From UBA1930 sp943371535 (GTDB lineage: Bacteria; Bacteroidota; Bacteroidia; Chitinophagales; Chitinophagaceae), in NCBI GenBank assembly GCA_943371535.1, contig CALRVE020000001.1:128037-192036 (forward strand): a stretch of DNA of 64,000 bases, read 5' to 3'. Each line of letters starts with the position of its first letter. Within the stretch, counting starts at the first letter, position 1. This document shows positions 45,229 to 54,964 of this stretch, piece by piece. The notes under the pieces are model-generated. The model saw only the letters and a program-made list of their open reading frames with translations. It did no database searches and was not told the origin of the DNA. The position numbers and the translations under genes were made by a program.

Positions 45229-46470
45229 ATGGATATCTTAAGATTTATAACAGCAGGCAGTGTAGATGATGGTAAAAGCACATTGATTGGCAGGTTGCTG
45301 TACGATAGTAAAAATATTTTGATTGACCAATTGGAGCAATTGGAAAAGCAAACCAAGAACAAAGAAGCTGGTCCAATTGATTTGGCTTTGCTGACAGACG
45401 GTTTACGAGCAGAACGTGAACAAGGTATTACCATTGATGTTGCTTACCGTTATTTCAGTACACCCAAACGCAAGTTTATTATTGCCGATGCTCCTGGGCA
45501 TGTGCAATACACCAGAAATATGATTACTGGTGCATCAAATGCCAATTTAATTATTGTATTGGTTGATGCAAGACAAGGAGTAGTAGAACAAACTAGAAGA
45601 CATAGCATCATTGCTTCTTTATTGAAAATTCCACATGTGGTAGTAGCTATTAACAAAATGGATTTGGTAGATTTTTCTCAAGATACTTACAACAACATTG
45701 TGATTGATTATGCAGAAGTTGCTAAACAATTGGGTTTAGAAAATGTAACTTATGTGCCCATTAGTGCTTTATTGGGTGATAATATTGTTGATGCTTCTAC
45801 CAATATGAATTGGTACGATGGCAAGTGTTTATTGGAACTGTTAGAAGATGTTCCTGTTGACAGTGATATTAACCTGACGGAACCCCGTTTTCAAGTGCAG
45901 TTTGTTATTCGTCCACAAACAGAAGAACTACACGATTATCGTGGCTATGCCGGAAAAGTAATTAGTGGGGTTTATAAAACTGGTGATAAAGTAACTGTAC
46001 TACCAGCCGGAATTGAAACAACGATTTCTAAATTGGAAATTGCAGGAGTTGAAGTTGATGAAGTTTTTGCTCCTCAAAGTGCAACTATTTCTTTGGCTGA
46101 TGATATTGATATTAGCCGTGGCGATAGTATTGTACTATCTAATAATCTTCCACAAGTAAGCAGTGAAATTGAAGTGTTGTTATGCTGGATGGATGAAAAA
46201 CCATTGATTGCTGGTAACAAATATTATTTGCAACACAACAGTCGTTTGGTACGTTCTGCTGTAAAACAAGTGGCGTATAAAGTAGATGTAAATTCTTTAC
46301 AACAACAAGAAATAGATGGTAATGTTAAACTGAATGAAGTTGTAAAAGCCACTATCAAAACTGCAGCACCATTGGTATTTGATAAATATGCAGATTTAAG
46401 AGCCAATGGAAGTGCAATACTAATTGATGAAACAAGTAACAGCACAGTAGCAGCAGTGTTATTTCAATAA
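45229..46470 (+). CDS. cysN: Sulfate adenylyltransferase subunit 1 (GTPase)
   Basis: GTPase partner that drives CysD by GTP hydrolysis. 413 aa, without the C-terminal APS-kinase (CysC) domain found in fused forms. The P-loop is GSVDDGKS at residues 10-17. REQGITIDVAYRYF, DAPGHVQYTRNM and INKMDLVD are the other G motifs. Beta-barrel domains II and III follow. The absence of CysC fits reduction of APS rather than PAPS by the neighbouring CysH. Confidence 0.96.
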   Translation: MDILRFITAGSVDDGKSTLIGRLLYDSKNILIDQLEQLEKQTKNKEAGPIDLALLTDGLRAEREQGITIDVAYRYFSTPKRKFIIADAPGHVQYTRNMITGASNANLIIVLVDARQGVVEQTRRHSIIASLLKIPHVVVAINKMDLVDFSQDTYNNIVIDYAEVAKQLGLENVTYVPISALLGDNIVDASTNMNWYDGKCLLELLEDVPVDSDINLTEPRFQVQFVIRPQTEELHDYRGYAGKVISGVYKTGDKVTVLPAGIETTISKLEIAGVEVDEVFAPQSATISLADDIDISRGDSIVLSNNLPQVSSEIEVLLCWMDEKPLIAGNKYYLQHNSRLVRSAVKQVAYKVDVNSLQQQEIDGNVKLNEVVKATIKTAAPLVFDKYADLRANGSAILIDETSNSTVAAVLFQ

Positions 46471-46509
46471 AAATGCACCTAAATTTTAGTAAATGTTTTA
46501 TATAGCTTA

Positions 46510-47469
46510 ATGTTGAATCAGTTAAAAAAAAGTAAACCAGATAAAACGATTGATTACAAAGAGGATGTAGTTGAAAGTGAATCATTTTATACTGAGCGAC
46601 GCTGGAAGAATATTGCAACATATTGTATTATATTTTTCTTCAGTTTAATCATACTACACCTAATCATTTCTTTTGTGTCGTTTCAAAAAATTTCTGAAAC
46701 AGCTATTCACTTTTACAATCAACTAGATAATAAATTTCCAGTAATGGTCATTGCTGGTTTTCTTGCACAATTAATTGATGGTGCATTGGGCATGGGTTAT
46801 GGTGTAACTAGTGCAACTGTTTTATTATCAGCTGGTATTAATCCAGCTGCCATTAGTGGAAGTATTCATACAGCAGAAATGTTTGCAAGCGGAGCAAGTG
46901 GCTACAGCCATTATAAATTTGGAAACGTAAATAAAAAATTGTTTAAAGCGTTATTAATACCCGGTGTTATTGGAGCTGTTTTTGGTGCAATATTGTTAGT
47001 TTATTTAGGCGATAATCATACTGCAATCATTAGACCTATATTGGCTTGTTATACACTATTTTTAGGCATAAGAATTTTATTAAATGCATTTATCCAACAA
47101 AAGCAACAAAAAAAGTTTAAGCGATATAGTTTGTTAGCAGGTGCAGGTGGTTTTTTAGATTCGTTTGGTGGTGGTGGTTGGGGACCAATAGTTACCACTA
47201 CATTAATTACCAAAGGTAGAAGCCCTAAATATGTAATTGGTTCGGTTAGTTTAACAGAGTTTTTTGTAACATTGGCAAGTGCATTTACTTTCTTTACTTT
47301 AATAGGGGTAAGTCATTGGCAAACTATACTGGGCTTAATTTTAGGAGGATTAGTGGCTGCACCAATTGCAGCAAAATTGACTGGTAAACTTCCACGTAAA
47401 ACATCGTTTATATTATTAGGATTATTGGTTATTTTTTGGAGTATGAAAATTTTGGTGAAGATTTTTTAA
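46510..47469 (+). CDS. TauE/SafE (TSUP) family transporter
   Basis: 319 aa membrane protein with about eight spans. After a charged N-terminal 45 residues come one extra span and the TSUP core: FLAQLIDGALGMGYGVTSATVLLSAG near residue 85 and a second half-repeat with GGFLDSFGGGGWGPIVTTTLI near 215. Family members export sulfite or sulfoacetate, or import sulfur compounds. Placement 39 bp after cysN makes a role in sulfate or sulfite movement likely. Direction of transport is inferred, not seen. Confidence 0.85.
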   Translation: MLNQLKKSKPDKTIDYKEDVVESESFYTERRWKNIATYCIIFFFSLIILHLIISFVSFQKISETAIHFYNQLDNKFPVMVIAGFLAQLIDGALGMGYGVTSATVLLSAGINPAAISGSIHTAEMFASGASGYSHYKFGNVNKKLFKALLIPGVIGAVFGAILLVYLGDNHTAIIRPILACYTLFLGIRILLNAFIQQKQQKKFKRYSLLAGAGGFLDSFGGGGWGPIVTTTLITKGRSPKYVIGSVSLTEFFVTLASAFTFFTLIGVSHWQTILGLILGGLVAAPIAAKLTGKLPRKTSFILLGLLVIFWSMKILVKIF

Positions 47470-47512
47470 AATGCTATTACACATTTAAAATATTACAAAT
47501 TTTTTTTACCAA

Positions 47513-47547
47513 AAACTAAAAAGGGATAACTGAAAAGTTATCCCTTT
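47513..47547 (-). terminator. Terminator of the OmpR-family regulator gene
   Basis: Perfect 12-bp stem AAAGGGATAACT/AGTTATCCCTTT with a GAAA loop. On the minus strand it is followed by TTTAGTTTTT. It lies about 24 bp past the regulator's stop and also faces the convergent TauE/SafE-type transporter gene. Confidence 0.8.
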
Positions 47548-47570
47548 GATTAAATATTATCTTATTCATT

Positions 47571-48266
47571 TTATGGAGCAACCAATCTAAATCCGTTGCC
47601 ATGAATATTGACGATTTCAATTTTTTCATCGTCTTTTAAATACTTACGCAATTTAGCAATATACACATCCATGCTTCTGCCATTAAAATAGGTATCGCTG
47701 CCCCAAATTTTCTTTAAAGCTCTTTCTCTTGGTAATAAATCGTTTTTATGTTCGGCCAACATTTTCAACAAATCATTTTCTTTAGGCGATAATGTTTGTG
47801 TTTTACCATCATGAATCAACTCACGAAGTTTTGGATTGAAATGATAAATACCTAAATCGAATTCAATATTTTCATTTACCTTATTTTCTTCTTCGTTACG
47901 TTTTAAAATGACTTTTATTTTCATTAACAACACTTCACTGTCAAAAGGTTTGGTAATGTAATCATCGGCACCTAGCTTATAACCTTGAATAATGTCTTCT
48001 TTCATGGTTTTAGCACTCAAGAAAAATAATGGCACTTCAGGGTCAATGTCTCTAATTTCTTCTGCCGCTGTAAAGCCATCCATATTTGGCATCATTACAT
48101 CTAGTAAACAAATGTCAAATTTTTCTCGTTGAAATGCAGCTAAACCAAGCCTTCCATCTCTTTCCAATACTACTTCATAATCATTTAATTCTAAGTAGTT
48201 TTTTAATACCATACCAAGGTTGGTATCATCTTCGCAAAGTAGTATTCTGTATTTTCTTTCTTCCAT
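47571..48266 (-). CDS. OmpR/PhoB-family response regulator (RprY-like)
   Basis: 231 aa. The receiver has acidic Asp13-Asp14, phosphoacceptor Asp56 (CLLDVMMPNMDG) and Lys in YITKPFD. The winged-helix output domain (about residues 130-229) has LSPKENDLLKML and SMDVYIAKLRKYL. It resembles Bacteroides RprY. The partner kinase is not in the window, so it is an orphan. It has its own terminator. Confidence 0.9.
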   Translation of the reverse strand: MEERKYRILLCEDDTNLGMVLKNYLELNDYEVVLERDGRLGLAAFQREKFDICLLDVMMPNMDGFTAAEEIRDIDPEVPLFFLSAKTMKEDIIQGYKLGADDYITKPFDSEVLLMKIKVILKRNEEENKVNENIEFDLGIYHFNPKLRELIHDGKTQTLSPKENDLLKMLAEHKNDLLPRERALKKIWGSDTYFNGRSMDVYIAKLRKYLKDDEKIEIVNIHGNGFRLVAP

Positions 48267-48406
48267 AATGTTAATGATTTGTTTTAAAGATATAAACCTA
48301 ATGTAAAAATCATACTTAATGTAGCAAAGTTTTTGTTAAAGAAATGAAATGAAGAAGATTTTTGTGCAGTTAATAGTTCATTAATGCAGGTGAATGTATT
48401 AATCAA

Positions 48407-49369
48407 TTATTGTTTTGCTGTTGGCTTTTGTTTAACGTAACGCTTATCAGTTAAGGTTTTCATGAAAGCAACCAAGTCCAATTTTTCCTGCTTGGTTAAG
48501 CCTAATGGCACAGCCAATGTGCTATCTAAATTCAACGGATTATTTATAAATGCAGTGGGATTATTGTAATATTCTACCACTTCTAGTAAAGATTTAAACC
48601 TGCCATCGTGCATATATGGTGCAGTAATAGCTACATTACGTAACCCTGGCGTTTTAAATTTTCCTAAATCATTGCTGTCTTTGGTAATATCAAAACGTCC
48701 TCTATCGTTTAATGCATTGCCATCAAATAAACCAATATTTTTAAAATCATCGTTGGTAAAATCATCACCTCTATGGCAATCAAAACATTTGGCTTTATCG
48801 CCTACAAATAATTGTCGGCCTCTTTCTTCTTGTTCGGTTAAAGTAGCTTTATAGTCAAAAGCTAAATCAAATTTACTTTCACCAGTTTCCAAGGTTTTTT
48901 CAAAAGCTGCAATGGCCAATCCTAAATTTTTAGCATTGGGTTTTTGTTTAAAAATTTTGAGGAAGAGTTTTTTATATACCGCATTTTCATTCAAGCGTTT
49001 CACTGCTTCATCAATTGGTAAGCCCATTTCATCGGGATTTGAAATAGGCATTAATGCTTGTTCTTCTAAACTTGCAGCTCGGCCATCCCAAAAAAAATGA
49101 GGACGAAAAGCCATGTTTAACACAGAAGGTGTGTTTCGTTTGGTGGGTATTCCATGAATGCCCATACTAAATGTTGCAGTATCGGCAAAGCCAAAATTGG
49201 GTTTATGACAACTAGCACAACTTACCGAATAATCTTTTGAGAGAATGGTATCGAAAAATAATTTTTCGCCTAGAGCTTCTTTAGAATTGATGATTTTATT
49301 AGACGTAAATGAAAGAACAATTGCCGAAATTGTACATGTGATACCCAAAAGAAGCAATAGCTTTTTCAT
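48407..49369 (-). CDS. Di-heme cytochrome c peroxidase family protein
   Basis: 320 aa, exported by an N-terminal signal (MKKLLLLLGITCTISAIVLS). Two c-type heme sites are present: CASCH at residues 51-55 and CFDCH near 195. The Met/His ligand regions include GPYMHDGRF-like APYMHDGRFKS near 255. The family (CcpA/MauG) reduces hydrogen peroxide in the periplasm or modifies proteins. It has no partner gene beside it, so peroxidase activity is the simplest reading. A second member, at 60404, belongs with an MbnP-like protein. Confidence 0.88.
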   Translation of the reverse strand: MKKLLLLLGITCTISAIVLSFTSNKIINSKEALGEKLFFDTILSKDYSVSCASCHKPNFGFADTATFSMGIHGIPTKRNTPSVLNMAFRPHFFWDGRAASLEEQALMPISNPDEMGLPIDEAVKRLNENAVYKKLFLKIFKQKPNAKNLGLAIAAFEKTLETGESKFDLAFDYKATLTEQEERGRQLFVGDKAKCFDCHRGDDFTNDDFKNIGLFDGNALNDRGRFDITKDSNDLGKFKTPGLRNVAITAPYMHDGRFKSLLEVVEYYNNPTAFINNPLNLDSTLAVPLGLTKQEKLDLVAFMKTLTDKRYVKQKPTAKQ

Positions 49370-49392
49370 GCTGCAAAAATATGCAAATGAGT

Positions 49393-49653
49393 TTATTGAA
49401 GTTTAGAAGTATTTTGTCTACCATCAAAAACCCTAAGTATATCTATATGTGTGTCACATTGTCGGCAATTTTCTAAATAAGGGGAGGGCTTGCCAATCAA
49501 AGGACTTTTACTTACTCTTTGTACTTTGCTCCAAACTTTGTCTCTAAAAGATGCAGCAATTTTTTTATTGAATTTATATAACAACCAATCAATAGTTACT
49601 TCAAATTCATTGGCAGCAGTGTTGGTCCACCTTATTTCCCAAATTTGCTCCAT
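49393..49653 (-). CDS. ParE/RelE-family toxin, apparently with an internal deletion
   Basis: 86 aa. The N-terminal half fits type II toxins (IRWTNTAANEFEVTIDWL, then FRDKVWSKVQRVSKSPLIGKPS). The end HIDILRVFDGRQNTSKL is also typical. Between them PYLENCRQCDT is too short: family members have about 12-15 more residues there, forming the central beta strands. It probably no longer works, or the loss is a natural variant. It overlaps the antitoxin-like gene by 22 nt on the same strand. Confidence 0.65.
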   Translation of the reverse strand: MEQIWEIRWTNTAANEFEVTIDWLLYKFNKKIAASFRDKVWSKVQRVSKSPLIGKPSPYLENCRQCDTHIDILRVFDGRQNTSKLQ

Positions 49654-49862
49654 ATTTTTTGCTGGATACTTTGGTGACTAATTGTTTGATTATTTGCTGA
49701 TTCTTCTATGGCTTTTAATGTTGTATTTTTTTGTTCATTAGAGAGTAAATTCCACCAATCGCTTTTATCTAAAGATTGTTCTAATAATTGCACAGTATCT
49801 TGTAATATTTCTTCATCATTACAACTATCAATTAAGTGATGTAGTTTTTCTTTCAATCCCAT
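49632..49862 (-). CDS. Putative antitoxin of the ParE/RelE-type pair
   Basis: 76 aa acidic helical protein starting MGLKEKLHHLIDSCNDEEIL, with KSDWWNLLSNEQKNTTLKAIEES in the middle. Small size, position just upstream of the toxin-like gene, and a 22-nt overlap mark it as the antitoxin. Proteins of this pattern, without a clear DNA-binding fold, accompany ParE-like toxins in Bacteroidetes. The function is inferred from context. Confidence 0.6.
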   Translation of the reverse strand: MGLKEKLHHLIDSCNDEEILQDTVQLLEQSLDKSDWWNLLSNEQKNTTLKAIEESANNQTISHQSIQQKIWSKFGK

Positions 49863-49935
49863 ACAATAAATTTATATAAAATAAGCCCTTATCTTGTCAA
49901 ACAAACAAATTAAGTTTACAACTTATTTTTATCAA

Positions 49936-51156
49936 ATGCCTGCAAAACGTAAAATAATTAACGATCCAGTTTATGGTTTTATTACCATCAATCATCCACT
50001 GTTGTTTAGTGTAATTGCTCATCCATATTATCAGCGTTTACGTCGTATTCATCAAATGGCATTGGCTTATTTGGTGTATCCTGGTGCTGTACATACAAGA
50101 TTACATCATTCATTGGGTGCTTATCATTTAATGTGTTTAGCTATTAACGAATTAAAAGATAAAGGTGTTGCAATAACAGAGGAAGAAGAAATGGCTGCAA
50201 AAGCTGCTATATTGTTACACGATGTAGGTCATGGTCCGTTTTCTCATGCACTAGAAAATAAAATTTTACCTGGTATTCATCACGAAACGTTGAGCCTTCA
50301 AATTATGGAAGCCATGAATGAAGAGTTGAATGGTGCACTAAGCATGGCAATTGCTATTTTTAAAGACGAATATCCCAAGAAGTTTTTGCATCAATTGGTG
50401 AGTGGTCAATTGGATGTTGATAGAATGGATTACTTAACAAGAGATAGTTTTTTTACTGGCGTTAGTGAAGGTGTAATTGGCTACGATAGAATTATTAAAA
50501 TGCTTACCGTACACAACGGCGAATTGATGGTAGAAGAAAAAGGTATTTACAGTATTGAAAAATTTTTAGTTGCCAGAAGACAAATGTACTGGCAAGTGTA
50601 TTTGCATAAAACAGTAGTAGCTGCCGAAACTTTATTGGTAAATATTTTTAAACGTGTGAAAGAATTAAGCACTACAGGCATTGATAATTTAACCACTGGT
50701 GGAGCTACAGATTTTTTCTTGCATAGTTTTAATGGTACAATGAATAGAGATTTATTAGAACAATTTTGTGAGTTAGATGATATTGATTTTTCGTTTGCTA
50801 TAAAACGTTGGAGTCAGCACAGCGATTTTATTTTAAAAACTTTGGCTACTAAATTATTGAATAGGCAGTTGTACAAAATTCAGCTACAATCAGAACCTTT
50901 TGATGAATCGGTAGTTGAAAAAATGAAGCAAGATGCTATAAACAATTGGCAAATTGATGCAACCATGGTTGATTACTTTGTACAAACAGGTACAGCCAAT
51001 AATACCATGTATAAAACCAATGATGAACGCATTAATATTTTATTGAAAGATGGAACTGTAAAAGATATTTCTATGGTCGATAATCCACTTATTCATCAAA
51101 CTATTTCTGCACCAATAAAAAAATTCTACATTTGTTCTTTGCCGTTTAAAGTTTAA
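49936..51156 (+). CDS. HD-domain phosphohydrolase (dGTPase/SAMHD1-like)
   Basis: 406 aa from ATG 49936 (MPAKRKIINDPVYGFI); the frame reaches a TTG at 49894, but the ATG gives the family start. HD metal ligands are visible: His in TRLHHSLGAYHL, His-Asp in LLHDVGHGPFSHALE near residue 98, and Asp in QLDVDRMDYLTRDS near 165. It resembles dNTP triphosphohydrolases and SAMHD1; the natural substrate in Bacteroidetes is not settled. It lies 67 bp before lpxD and may be cotranscribed with it, a common arrangement in the phylum. Confidence 0.85.
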   Translation: MPAKRKIINDPVYGFITINHPLLFSVIAHPYYQRLRRIHQMALAYLVYPGAVHTRLHHSLGAYHLMCLAINELKDKGVAITEEEEMAAKAAILLHDVGHGPFSHALENKILPGIHHETLSLQIMEAMNEELNGALSMAIAIFKDEYPKKFLHQLVSGQLDVDRMDYLTRDSFFTGVSEGVIGYDRIIKMLTVHNGELMVEEKGIYSIEKFLVARRQMYWQVYLHKTVVAAETLLVNIFKRVKELSTTGIDNLTTGGATDFFLHSFNGTMNRDLLEQFCELDDIDFSFAIKRWSQHSDFILKTLATKLLNRQLYKIQLQSEPFDESVVEKMKQDAINNWQIDATMVDYFVQTGTANNTMYKTNDERINILLKDGTVKDISMVDNPLIHQTISAPIKKFYICSLPFKV

Positions 51157-51223
51157 AGTGGTTGGGTGTTCTTAAAACTACAAAAAACCTTAAACCACAC
51201 AACCTTAAACTTTTGATTGACTT

Positions 51224-52264
51224 ATGACTTTTACTGCAGCACAAATAGCCATGTTAATAGATGGTAAAGTAGAAGGTGATGCATCAATAACGGTGACTGC
51301 TTTTGCCAAAATAGAAGAAGCCCAAGCTGGGCAATTATGTTTTTTATCGAATCCTAAATACGAAGATTATTTGTACTCAACCTCAGCATCTATTGTAATT
51401 GTAAATGAATCTTTGGAGTTAAAAAAAGCAGTAAGCTGTAGTTTAATTCGTGTAAAAGATGCATATAGTGCTTTTGCTATTTTACTTACCAAGTATCAAG
51501 CGTTGCAAACACAACAATTGCAGGGCATTCAGCAACCTAGCTTTATTGCCCCAACTGCAAAAATTGGCAGCAATGTTTTTATAGCAGCCTTTTGTTATAT
51601 TGGCGATAATGTGGTGATTGGTGATAATGTAAAACTTTTTTCAAGCGTTGTAATTAGCAACAATGTACAATTGGGCGATAATACTATTTTACATGCAGGT
51701 GTTAAAGTATATAATGATTGTTTGCTGGGAAAAAATGTAATTATACATGCAGGAACTGTTGTGGGTAGCGATGGTTTTGGGTTTGCTCCTTTAGCAGATG
51801 GAACTTTTAAAAAAATACCTCAAATAGGCAATGTAATTATTGAAGATTATGTAGAAATTGGTGCCAATAGCACTATTGATAGAGCTACAATGGGCAGTAC
51901 CATTATTAAAAGTGGTAGCAAATTAGATAACCTTATTCAAGTAGGTCATAATGCTGAAGTTGGAGCCAATTCTGTTATTGCTGCACAAACTGGTATTAGT
52001 GGTAGCAGTAAGTTGGGTAATAATTTAATGATTGGTGGGCAAGCAGGTATTGCAGGACATATTACCATTGCCGACGGAACAAAAATTAATGGGCAAAGTG
52101 GCGTAAATAAAAGTATTACTAAACCCAATACTACTGTAACTGGTACTCCTGCTTACGATTATATTGCAGCCTTACGCAGCCAAACTTTATCAAGAAGTTT
52201 GCCCGATATGGAAAAGCGTATTAAGGCTTTAGAAAAAACCATAGAACAACTTTTGAATAAATAG
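51224..52264 (+). CDS. lpxD: UDP-3-O-acylglucosamine N-acyltransferase
   Basis: Adds the second acyl chain to UDP-acyl-GlcN in lipid A synthesis. 346 aa. The N-terminal uridine-binding domain has FLSNPKYEDYLYST; the left-handed beta-helix of hexapeptide repeats runs from about residue 105 to 310; a C-terminal helix ends KALEKTIEQLL. The catalytic His242 is in QVGHNAEVG. VGSDGFGFAP is typical of LpxD. Confidence 0.96.
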   Translation: MTFTAAQIAMLIDGKVEGDASITVTAFAKIEEAQAGQLCFLSNPKYEDYLYSTSASIVIVNESLELKKAVSCSLIRVKDAYSAFAILLTKYQALQTQQLQGIQQPSFIAPTAKIGSNVFIAAFCYIGDNVVIGDNVKLFSSVVISNNVQLGDNTILHAGVKVYNDCLLGKNVIIHAGTVVGSDGFGFAPLADGTFKKIPQIGNVIIEDYVEIGANSTIDRATMGSTIIKSGSKLDNLIQVGHNAEVGANSVIAAQTGISGSSKLGNNLMIGGQAGIAGHITIADGTKINGQSGVNKSITKPNTTVTGTPAYDYIAALRSQTLSRSLPDMEKRIKALEKTIEQLLNK

Positions 52265-52291
52265 TGCAGGTAGATGATTTTGCCTTAGTTA

Positions 52292-54964
52292 TTACTGTTC
52301 TTTTTCTTTCTTTTTAAATGGGTTTAAATTTTTCAATAAACCTTTACCTTTTTCTTCTATATTCTTTTTAGTATCGTTGGGTGATGATATTGAACTGCTG
52401 TCATTTTTATTCAACAACTTTTTGGTTAACTCATCTTTTGCAGTTTTCAGTATTTCATTTTTAACCGAGTTGAGTGTGTCTTTAATAGCAGCTTTAGCAC
52501 TATCGGCTTTAGCTGTAGCAAAACTGGTAACCTGCGTTTTAATATCTTGTGCCAATGAAGTGGTGGTTTGCTTTAAGTTGGTTTTTATAGTAGGCGATAA
52601 AATGCTGCCACCCATTTTTACTTGTATAGGCACAATATCTCCTACTTTAACGGGCACTCCCTGATTGCTGATTTGTTGGGCTAAATTGTTTACCAGGTTA
52701 TTGCCTTTTTCACCCATTGAAGCTCTAGGAATTTTCATGTTAATGGTATAATCCATTGCTTGGGTTAAGCCATGTAAACCACCAATTTCCATTTCAATAT
52801 CTTTTACTTTAACGGTAAATGGTTTTACTAAAACATTGCCATTGGCAAACTCAAAAAAAGCTTTAATGTCTTTAGCCGAAATGTTTTTTAACGCATTTAC
52901 ATTCAATGTTTGCGATAATTTATCTAATGGTTGAAAACTGCTTAATACGCCTTCTAGCATAAGTACATTGCCTAAACCTGAAAGTGTATTTAAATCGGGC
53001 ATCATGTTGTTGCCTAATTTTCCAGAAAGGTTTAATTGAGAGCTTAATTTACCAGCTAAAAATTTACCAATTGGCATCAACTTTTGAACGGTATTAAAAG
53101 CCATAAATGTTTTTTGAATATCCACATTTATTACATTATAGTTCAAAGCAATATCGGGTTTGGTTTTACTAGCTTTGGTAGAGTATGAGCCACTAATTAC
53201 CACTGTTCCATCTAATGCATTGCCCTTTACATTATTCATGGTTACTGTTTCGTTAGCAATTAATAAGTTACCCGATAATTGTTGAATATTCAATTTATCG
53301 TACACTACTTCTTGGGCTTTGGCATTAACCAAGAAGTTCAAATTATTCGGCACAATAAAAGGTTTGCTGGTGGCAGTGTTTTTGTTGGAAGAATCGGTGC
53401 TAACGCCCATCCATTCGTTTAGGTTAATTTTATCGGCAGTTAAATTAACTGCTCCATCCAATGCTTTATTTTGTAAGGCATATTCCAACAAATTGTTTAC
53501 ATAACCATTGGCTGTAAAATTGGTATGCATAAAGTTGCCAGCAACATTATTGAGTGTAACATTTTTAGGAGTGAAAGTCATTAATAAATTCTTCAATTCC
53601 ACACCTGTAGGATAATCTGTTGAAGCATATTTAAACGCATTTAAACCAATAGTGCCTGCTGCATTCATTTTATTGTATTGCTGTTTTTCAATGCTGCTTA
53701 CATTACCACTCATGCTTGCATTGGCATTCAATATTCCTTTAAGGGTAGTGCCTGATTGCAACTTTACAAATTGAGTAATGCTCGATAAATCTAAAACGCC
53801 TTTAGCAGCAGCATCTACAAACATATTGGTAATTGGATTTTTTACTAGTAGTCTAAAATCAAACGGGTCTGCCCCAAACTCAATATGTGCTTGTGGAATA
53901 TTTACTACAGTATGATCTGTTACTCCATCAGGATTATCTACCTGCATGGTTAAATTAATATTTTGAACAGCTTTAGGCAAATCGGGATATTTAAAATAAC
54001 CATTTTTTACATCTAGATGTATGTTGTAAGCAGGAATGCTTGTGCTATTGTAATTCCCTTTTACAAATCCATTAAAAATGGCTTGTCCACTGGTTTTAAT
54101 ACTGGAAAAATTGTTTTGATAAATAGCAGGTACAAATGAAAGGATATTTTTAAAATCGGTTGATGGGGCTTTGAAGTTTATATCCATTGCATAAGTACTA
54201 TCATTCACTAATTGCAGAAAACCTTGAGTGGTTAATTGCAGTTCATTCAACTGTATTTTTTCTGTATTAAAACTGTATTTGCTGTTTTTGGTATTTACTT
54301 CAATAGCTGCATCAATACTGGTTTTTACTTGATTAAAATATGGAATGCCGCCATAACTAAAATCTACTGCATCGGCAGTGGTGGTAGTTGCTAGAGTAAA
54401 AATATCGGCTATAAAATTTCCTTTTCCTTGGTGGTTTAAGTTGGTAACTTTTGCTGTCATGGCACTTGCGTCATCTCTATATTGCACAGTTCCATTTTCT
54501 ATGCTGTATTTTTCTAAATTTAGTTGAAGGTTGTTTGCAGTAGTATCTGTAGTTGCAGTACTATCGGGTTTTACAATATCCCAGTTGGCCAACCCATTGG
54601 CATGTACAATGGCATTTATTTGGGGTTGTTTAAGTACTATATTGTAAATTTTTATGTCTTTACCTTTTATAGCACTCATTAAATCTAAAGCAACATCTAT
54701 TTGTTGGGCTTGTAATAAAGTATCTTCTGCAAACTCTCCTTTACCAACAATATGTAAATTGTTTAAACCAACAGCCAGCTTAGGAAAATGTCTAAAAATT
54801 GAAATATCAACATCTTTAAAATCTACTGTTGCATTGAGTTGTTGATTGATTTCGGTTTTTACTAAAGCAACAATTTTGCCTTTGAAGATATACGGAAGGG
54901 TGAAAGCCAAAACTATTAACACCAATAAGCTGATACCTACAATTTTGAGTATTTTTTTAAACAT
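52292..54964 (-). CDS. AsmA-family envelope protein
   Basis: 890 aa. An N-terminal membrane anchor (GISLLVLIVLAFTLPYIF) is followed by a long beta-rich periplasmic part. The AsmA-type opening is VKTEINQQLNATVDFKDVDISIFRHFPKLAVGL, and the C-terminal AsmA-like domain includes LNLSGKLGNNMMPDLNTLSG near residue 660. The extreme end is Lys/Ser-rich. AsmA-like proteins are thought to carry phospholipids to the outer membrane or help its assembly. It lies among lipid A genes but on the opposite strand. Confidence 0.85.
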   Translation of the reverse strand: MFKKILKIVGISLLVLIVLAFTLPYIFKGKIVALVKTEINQQLNATVDFKDVDISIFRHFPKLAVGLNNLHIVGKGEFAEDTLLQAQQIDVALDLMSAIKGKDIKIYNIVLKQPQINAIVHANGLANWDIVKPDSTATTDTTANNLQLNLEKYSIENGTVQYRDDASAMTAKVTNLNHQGKGNFIADIFTLATTTTADAVDFSYGGIPYFNQVKTSIDAAIEVNTKNSKYSFNTEKIQLNELQLTTQGFLQLVNDSTYAMDINFKAPSTDFKNILSFVPAIYQNNFSSIKTSGQAIFNGFVKGNYNSTSIPAYNIHLDVKNGYFKYPDLPKAVQNINLTMQVDNPDGVTDHTVVNIPQAHIEFGADPFDFRLLVKNPITNMFVDAAAKGVLDLSSITQFVKLQSGTTLKGILNANASMSGNVSSIEKQQYNKMNAAGTIGLNAFKYASTDYPTGVELKNLLMTFTPKNVTLNNVAGNFMHTNFTANGYVNNLLEYALQNKALDGAVNLTADKINLNEWMGVSTDSSNKNTATSKPFIVPNNLNFLVNAKAQEVVYDKLNIQQLSGNLLIANETVTMNNVKGNALDGTVVISGSYSTKASKTKPDIALNYNVINVDIQKTFMAFNTVQKLMPIGKFLAGKLSSQLNLSGKLGNNMMPDLNTLSGLGNVLMLEGVLSSFQPLDKLSQTLNVNALKNISAKDIKAFFEFANGNVLVKPFTVKVKDIEMEIGGLHGLTQAMDYTINMKIPRASMGEKGNNLVNNLAQQISNQGVPVKVGDIVPIQVKMGGSILSPTIKTNLKQTTTSLAQDIKTQVTSFATAKADSAKAAIKDTLNSVKNEILKTAKDELTKKLLNKNDSSSISSPNDTKKNIEEKGKGLLKNLNPFKKKEKEQ

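Noticed and set aside
48086..49100. Plus-strand frames over the OmpR regulator and peroxidase genes
   Set aside because: They are reverse-strand shadows of two clearly recognised genes.
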